Shown here one piece after another: positions 57,415 through 64,000 of a DNA stretch of 64,000 nt. The notes below the pieces were generated by a model. That model worked only from the letters and a program-made list of their open reading frames with translations. It did not search any database and was not told the origin of the DNA. How positions within the stretch are numbered: position 1 is the stretch's first letter; every line of letters starts with the position of its first letter. The DNA lies in NCBI GenBank assembly GCA_030770545.1, contig CM061109.1, forward strand, positions 5,580,001 to 5,644,000. The letters run 5' to 3'. The position numbers and the translations under genes were made by a program. The DNA comes from Macropodus opercularis. Its lineage: Eukaryota; Chordata; Actinopteri; Anabantiformes; Osphronemidae.

Positions 57415-59370
57415 ACTAGGAGAACCGAGAAAGCTCAAGAACCAACTCTTTCTTTCTACTGCACCATGATGCGTGATGGCGATCAGAGTCCACGGACTAG
57501 GAACATCAAGGATGGATTCAAGTTCCAGGCTCAGCACCACACGTCGCTCTCATCATAGGGTTAAGAGATGCAACAGAAAGAATACAACCTACCACACGTG
57601 GATTAATGGACCAAGGGAGTAATGATCAAAACTAGGAGTATGTGCAACACCCCAATCTTTCCAAAGAAAACCAAACATCAATGACTATAAGTTAGATCAA
57701 CACTCATTAATGCAATAGTACAGGAATAACATCTTACTGTACCAGACCCACACACACTGCTGTCCAACATTCCTCCAGGAATGGGCTGGTATACTGTGAT
57801 CTTCATCATCTAGATATTCAATCCACAACACTGATGTATGTGGTCTATGATGGCATTTTGATCTGCTCAAAAAGTAAAAAGCAGTGTGAAAGACTCAACT
57901 GCAGTATTTAAGGCCTTAGCAGCTGGACGTCATAAGCTCAGTAAAAGCAAGCTGCAGTTCTGTCAGAAAACAGTAGAGTCGTTGGGACGGCAGCTTAGTG
58001 GTGAAAAGAGGCTTATAGCACCGTCTCAGGTAGAAGCTGTTATAAAAGCTCCCCAACCACTAACTCTGGGACAGAAGTTGTCATTTTTGGGGATGGCTGG
58101 TTACAGCAGACCCTGGATATGTGACTATGCTATGACAGCAGCTCCTTTATGAAACATGAAAAGAGCAGCTGGACAAATAATCGTTCAGCCCCACTTGTGT
58201 GGACAGAAGAAGCTAAAGGAGCATTTCAGAAAAAGAGACCTGCAGACTGCTCCAGCTTTAGCCAATCCTGACTATACGACACCATTTCACCTTTGTGTGG
58301 CTGAAAGACAAAACTGTGCTGATGCAAGACTCCCCCACAGGGAAACAGCCCATAGCCTGTTACAGCACTAAGCTTGATAACACTGAGGAGGGACTGACTC
58401 CCTGCTGCCAGAGATTGGCAGCAGCAGCAGCATTTACCCATAAGTAAGCATCAGTTCTAACAGTGGGACACCCTGTGACATTGTATGTATCTCACCAACT
58501 GCATGCTATGCTAACTAGTCCTTGATTTGTTGTTACACAGGCCAGAAGGACTGGTTATGAAGTGTTACTATCAGGACAAGAACAAACTGTGCAGCGGTGC
58601 AACACAATAAATCCCACACGACTGCACACAAGAAACACACACATTCATGCAAGTATGAGAGAATTTGTACAACCAACCGATTCCATCAGATTCATTTTGT
58701 TTGTGGATGAGTCGTGCGTATGAAACAGGAAGGCATGCAGCATGTGGGGCATTTTATAAAGTACAGCTTAGATCAGCCATGTTCAGCACAACTTGCTGAT
58801 ATTAAGGCCAAACAGACACAATCTATCCAGACAGTGCATATGGCTATGGAGTGTGTCACATATGGATTTATCCATGCGGCTGGCTCACCTGTAGTGCATG
58901 GAGAAGCTGTGGCACAATTGATTCTCAAGTGCAGCTACCAAAAGAGTTAGAGGGAAAGATTCCTGTTTGTAGTAGTGCAGGTTTAGTAGATGGATGGAAG
59001 CTTGTCCAACAGCTGAACCAGACCACAAAGCAGCAGCTAAGTTTTTGTATGCAGTGTTTCCCAGATTTGACAATGCCAGATACTAAATCATCAGACAAGG
59101 GTCCTCACTTTCTGTCAAGTGTGATAAGAGAAATGTTTCATATCCCAGGAGCAGCAGGTGATGGGCCCTCAGTCGGGGATCCTGGTCACCCTGCTCTTGA
59201 CAACCTTGATGTACCTCCACGTACACCTGTCTGGGGACAAGACCTGTTGGAGGAGGAGAATGTTTCCTATCTTTTCCCTCTGTTCTGTTTGTCTTTGTTG
59301 TGCTAACCCTCTCAGGTTTAGCAAGACTCTCTCTACGTCCTTTTCTGCTCCTACGTCAGATATTCTTGAA

Positions 59371-61684
59371 ATATTTCCTATTGTGCATCCTCAGTAGAAA
59401 TTATTATTGTTACTTTTTTTATTATAGTTAATTTAAATATCATGATTTTTTACTTGTGCAGAAGACAACACCTTGTATTGTTAAAACTACCAGCTAAGAG
59501 CAACAGACATTTCCATTTTTGTGCTTTACATGGGAAAACATCAACCAATACACCGTGGACACAGAACGACTTTGATTTGTTTTCACATGTATTTTTCAAA
59601 ATATGTGTAACCCTATGGAAGAAATCTGGGCCATAAGTCTTCAAAAAATTAACTCCCAAACGAAAACAAGCTATTTGAACCAAAACTATGAAAAACTGTA
59701 ACCAAAGTTTCTCAATTCAAATATGAGTAAATTATTATTAAAATAAACGTTATATTTAAAATTGGATGCTATATCTTTATTGATACATAACACCCATCAC
59801 TGTAATAAAACTGTAATAAAAAGGCAAATAAAACTTCTGCCTGGCCGCAGTTGTCAGTTTGCATAAAGACTGCAAAACAATTTAACTGGTATCAACTTGG
59901 CTGCTACTGAATCTACAGAACTGGCCTCTATAGGGTTCAATGTTCCTCCCTAGCGCTCAGCGCCATCTACTGGCCCATGTAGCTGATTGCTCTAACAAGC
60001 ACATCATTTACAATCCTCAAAACCTTGAGGAAACACACACACACACACACACACACACAAAGTGTGACTTATTTTCACTTTTCTCTCCTGAATTGCACCA
60101 TGAACCTCTCATAATGACTTTTACCTACTTTTATTGCATTACCTCTATTTACACATAGTTACATTTAAATGCGAGTTTCAGACAGAAAGTCAGTGTCTGG
60201 CAGAACTACAAAAAATCCCAAACATCTAAAACATGCAGAGAAACTCCACATCTGCTGTTTTTGTAGCTTTATACGTCAAAAATATATCAAAACTCTTTAT
60301 GAGCATGACATTTCTTATCTAGTAAACTCCTAAATCGAAACATATCAGCTAAACACAGCTGTGAGATAAATGTGGAGCACTTTGTTTTTCTGAACTGTAG
60401 TAAAGTTAAGAGGAGAGTGAAAACAAAACTTCTACCAACCTCTAAGTATCTGCATATGAAGCCGTACTTGTTTAGGTAATAGATCAGCTCCCACCACTGC
60501 CTGTTTTCTGCAGTGAAAGCAAGATTCAGTGGCGAACTGCTAACATCACCTGGTGGTGTTAATGTGCAAGTATCAGCTACACAACCAGCTGCTACTCTTG
60601 GACAACTTGCTGTGTTTTGGCACCTGTGGATCGGTTTAGGCTGACGCTGAAGCAATTTATTATTGGTTATTTTAACTAGCATTAAAATAAGCAGATGTTT
60701 TTAATGTTGTGGCTGTTTCTCTGATGTCATTGGTTGTCATGACATAACTAGACTAGAACCATAAATACCACATCAGGTCTTACACAGAGTACTTATAATT
60801 AATCTAAATACCAGACAGGACATGATGCAATTAACAATTAACAGGCTTGTGCATTGGATTCAAATGGAAAATGTTTATTTCACCTAACATTAAACCACAA
60901 GTCTTTTCAAGTCAAGTGAAATTGTTGCAGTTTGCCATGACACTGCTCATGTACTGACACTCGAGCATTACACAGTTTCATGGAAAATCGAAGGCACGAT
61001 GAAGAATCTGAATCATGAAGGCAAACAATGCTCTGCCGTGTTTCAGGTGGAGGTGATCTGTTGTGCGGTATCACGATAGCTGGAGACGATGAACCCAACG
61101 CAGCATGTCCTGGATGGGAAGAGGTCACACAAAAAAAACATTCACCCATCAGGGGGCAGTCTTCACTGACAGATGGTGTGATCTCAGTAGAAGTGCACAG
61201 TTTGACATGATACATGTTGCTTGCTATTACCAAACAGTGATATACATCACTGACAGGTTTATAAAGCTTCCATCAACATCTATACTTGGGTTGGCAGATT
61301 TGGCTTTTTTTCATCCATTTCTCTTTGCTCCAACTCCTGGATTCTGGGGAGAGTATTTAAAGTTTTAACTTACCCGCAGTAAAAGCTCCCTCACAGTCTT
61401 GAAATGTTTCTACGTGGGACAATGAGTCATAAGCATGAGAGAGAAGATTCCAACAGGATGTGGGATGAGAATGAAGCTATGATTAAAAGAAGCGGAAGAA
61501 CAGGGGGTTGAGCATCAGGTGGACAAATAACTACTGCAAACTGTATGTTTGTACTTATACTTTCTGAAAGGTCTAGAAAAATTCTGTATTTACTGTCTAA
61601 ATTAATCAAATCCTGCATCTCTGGTGGCGTGGTGGTGCATCAACCTATGACACAGGTAGTTTGCACATTTAGGAAGGTTCAATC
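59371..61684. other. Stretch with few recognisable features (copy 2)
   Basis: Equivalent of 19799-22114, lacking solo LTR 2 at its left edge. It holds a CA run (about 60031-60058) and the candidate minus-strand exon at about 60433-60649. Confidence 0.5.
60433..60649 (-). other. Possible exon, weak ankyrin-like motif (copy 2)
   Basis: Identical in its core to 20863-21079 (SSPLNLAFTAENRQWWELI). The two replacements I noticed (KYFT to KCST) lie beyond the possible donor. Unidentified. Confidence 0.3.
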
Positions 61685-62013
61685 TGTGGCACTTCTGTTC
61701 TCCAGCCAGCTGAGGCAATGTCTCTTGGGACTTTGTAGCTGGTTCATGGAACACAGGTGTCATTTCATGTATCTGATTAATCAGGTTGAATTCTGGTTAG
61801 TCAGCGTCTTGCTTTTGTATTCTGGTTATTAGAGACCATCTTGCTCTGTACTTAGTCAGGTAGGATTTTGTTTTATAGACTAATTGTTATTGTATTTATC
61901 CTCATAGCGAGTGACTATAGTTAGTTGTTAGTTGCTAGTTGTTTGTTTATTAAAGACAATATTCCTGTTGAATCACAACCAGCCTTCCAGTGTCTGCTTT
62001 CTTGTTTGTCACA
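61685..62013 (+). mobile_element. Candidate small solo LTR (copy 2)
   Basis: Equivalent of 22115-22436 with a 7-bp duplication (GTTGCTA). Same ends TGTGGCAC and TTGTCACA. Confidence 0.35.
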
Positions 62014-62141
62014 CATTCGCAGGTTTTGGAGTAGCGTATATTCCTATTCAGATTATGTCTTTTTGGTTAAAATGCTTCTGTCCCAGCATTTTAAATATGT
62101 CAAGTTAAACTTTTTTATCTAAAAATGAATTGAATTACACT

Positions 62142-62931
62142 AAATTTAAAACTTATACTGCATGAAAATGATCACTGAAAAAGACAATAAAACTGAAAAG
62201 CTGACGTGGCCTTTTCTAGGGATAACAGTAAGTATCACAGCAACAAATTGGTGTCATGGATCACATTAAAAATACAACTTCGAATGTACAACAGATGAAG
62301 AAATGCACAATTATAATAAGAAGAACTTGATGTTTGATACTGACAGGTACTGACACCAATGATGTAAAAATGAAATCCAGGCAGGGGACCACAGTGATGG
62401 CCCTACTTCTTTACCTGATTATTAACATCCCATTGAAAGGAAGAGACATCTCAGTCTCAACTGCCACTGCAGGAGTCTGCTTGTGTGTCACCTGGAATTG
62501 TGAGTCAAATGTCTGTCACCTGGAATTCAGTGGAAAAACAAAAACACAACAGATAGAGACCATATCTTTACAGATTAAGAAGCTGTAAGTAAGTAAGTAT
62601 CAGCATCAATAGGTGCTTAAAATGTCCTCATCTGCCTGAGCATGTTTTTCCATCCTGTCTACTGTAGTGAGTAGGTGTGGAACCTCAACTACCTACTCAA
62701 TACCCTTCAGACAACTTCACCTGGATGAATGAGAATCTCCACAGACAACTACAGACATTGTTTCTACCATAGCCCCAAGTACAAACCAGAGCACGTTGCT
62801 AACTTGTAACACATTCAGGCATAAGTTAATAAATAAAGGCAAAACAAGATATACACTTCATTTAATATAGTATTTGACAAGTAAATTTTGCTCCTAAATT
62901 GTTATTAATTATCTACTATAGTTCTGTGGAA
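62142..62931 (-). repeat. Right inverted arm (copy 2)
   Basis: Equivalent of 22565-23350, with the 77-bp exon-like block at 62415-62491. It lies 70 bp from the Gypsy LTR at 63001. Confidence 0.85.
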
Positions 62932-63000
62932 ACAGAAATTCGAAACACTAATTCGAGCATGGCCTCAGTCAGGTATCATCAATTGTGTTTATATTAATAA

Positions 63001-63769
63001 TGTTTCGGGTCCCAAGTCGGGTACCAGCGCAGCAAAGATGAAGCTGGGAAACAGGTAACAATCAGGAGCAATTATGGATTGAAGCGCTCAGTTCACCTTC
63101 CCGAATAGCCTTTCTCTTTATTCATCTTTTCAACTAATAACAAAACATTTACTTCACTTAATATAATTTAACTCTATTAGCAATGTAAACCAACAAAAAA
63201 TAACTTATCACAAAAAGATGTGCGTGTAGGAGCCTAAATACTATTACTATGAAAAGCAAATACATATGGTGTCCGTCTGCAGGACATAGTGTAGCAGACA
63301 GATGACACGGCGCATGCGCTACTCGACACGCCATGCGTCTCACTGCTCACGTAGCGTGTAGCGAACTTCTAAACTCTAATTAAAGTTCATTGTAAGAGTG
63401 TACGTTCCCTATAAACAATTTAATAACATTCGCCGTACAAATATAAACTCTCTCTAATGTGGTTTTCATTAGTTTTCCACCAATTGCTAACCTGGGAAAC
63501 AGGTAACAATCAGGAGCAATTATGGATTGAAGCGCTCAGTTCACCTTCCCGAATAGCCTTGAGGTGGGGGCGGAGCTCCACCGCAAAAGCCTCCCTGGTG
63601 CAACTGCTTCCGTCCCAAAGGTTCCTACCTGAGATTTATGTTCCCGTGTGTTCACTAAATAAATATGGGAATTGTATATCCAATTCTCCTATATTTTATA
63701 ATATATATATATATCCATCTAAATAAATTATACACAAATAAATCCACGTTTCATTTGTGGTGTATCACA
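63001..63769 (-). repeat. Gypsy 3' LTR (copy 2)
   Basis: A 769-bp LTR with the internal 68-bp direct repeat. It shares ATGCGTCTC with the 3' LTR of copy 1 but TGTACGTTCCC with the 5' LTR. Confidence 0.92.
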
Positions 63770-63917
63770 TACTCCCCAACAAACAAGAGTGGCTCCTGAC
63801 ACTTATACTTAGGTGTTACCGAATACAACTATCTATATCTCAGAGAACTGCCAAGCACTTACGGAACAAACAAATTAACAGTTTGAGTCTCCCACCTAAG
63901 ATATATGTCCCCGCTAT

Positions 63918-64000
63918 TCAATAATAGCAGACTGGAGACATGACTGGCAAATATACAGGTGAGATGGTTGGTGTAGGATGGAAGAAGGGGGTGTAAGACA
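63918..64000 (-). CDS. pol: Gypsy pol C-terminus, partial (copy 2)
   Basis: The last codons of the polyprotein, matching 24336-24418. The remainder lies outside the window. Confidence 0.75.
   Translation of the reverse strand, partial: SYTPFFHPTPTISPVYLPVMSPVCYY

Larger units (their letters stand above)
56750..59370 (+). mobile_element. Endogenous retrovirus debris with gag remnant (copy 2)
   Basis: The same decayed pol gene as 16381-19184, without the LINE insertion, so the reverse-transcriptase/connection fragment runs further (57886-58152, ending CDYAMTAAPL). It also carries about 543 bp (56872-57414) absent from copy 1, ending in a peptide with FMDMTGLVNRLPAL, which I take to be the start of a capsid-like domain. 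RNase H and integrase fragments match copy 1. Stops and frame changes throughout make it inactive. Confidence 0.7.
63001..64000 (-). mobile_element. Ty3/Gypsy element, 3' part (copy 2, cut by window end)
   Basis: It holds the 3' LTR (63001-63769), the 3' untranslated region and the last ~83 bp of pol (from 63918). It is preceded by the same ATAA target at the same host position as in copy 1, so it is the same insertion. Its LTR has private changes (TGTTTCGGG, AATTGCTAACC). Confidence 0.9.

Overview
The window looks like repeat-rich DNA from a teleost fish. This rests on spliced pseudogenes with GT..AG introns, CA/GT microsatellites, a piggyBac transposase relic, an L2-type LINE 3' end, a Ty3/Gypsy element, endogenous-retrovirus debris, and relics of protein families I know as multicopy in fish. 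The species cannot be named. No intact host gene is visible; the only long intact coding region is the Gypsy pol gene (24336-28985, minus strand).

Layout: the window is about one and a half copies of a macro-repeat of roughly 40 kb. In order, one copy holds: (a) a tandem array of ~1.59-kb satellite units (1-4080; 32428-44988); (b) a flank with a candidate divergent promoter (4081-5501; 44989-46409); (c) the left arm of an inverted duplication (5502-8424; 46410-49315); (d) a decayed piggyBac transposon (8425-10330; 49316-51221); (e) a teleost interspersed repeat and a CA microsatellite; (f) two adjacent plus-strand pseudogenes of fish multicopy families (11395-15068; 52285-55427); (g) endogenous retrovirus debris (about 16380-19184; 56750-59370); (h) a ~3-kb stretch with one candidate exon and a candidate solo LTR; (i) the right inverted arm (22565-23350; 62142-62931); (j) a Ty3/Gypsy element (23420-31193; cut by the window end at 63001-64000); and (k) a SINE-like repeat plus an inverted copy of the interspersed repeat, leading into the next satellite array.

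The offset between the copies is 40908 bp at the left edge and 39582 bp at the right. The change comes from copy-specific events. Copy 1 has two solo LTRs (13767-14286, 19185-19798) and a LINE insertion (17187-17983). Copy 2 keeps ~543 bp of retroviral gag-like sequence that copy 1 lacks. The Gypsy element sits at the same site in both copies, so it inserted before the duplication.

The larger satellite array shows a four-unit higher-order repeat (~6387 bp) with mosaic variants, as expected from unequal exchange and gene conversion. The most interesting unexplained structures are this array, the inverted arms that preserve a 77-bp exon with splice sites, the duplicated promoter/first-exon cassettes pointing into the array, and the pair of transposon-like pseudogenes. 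All family names come from memory of motifs, not from a search.
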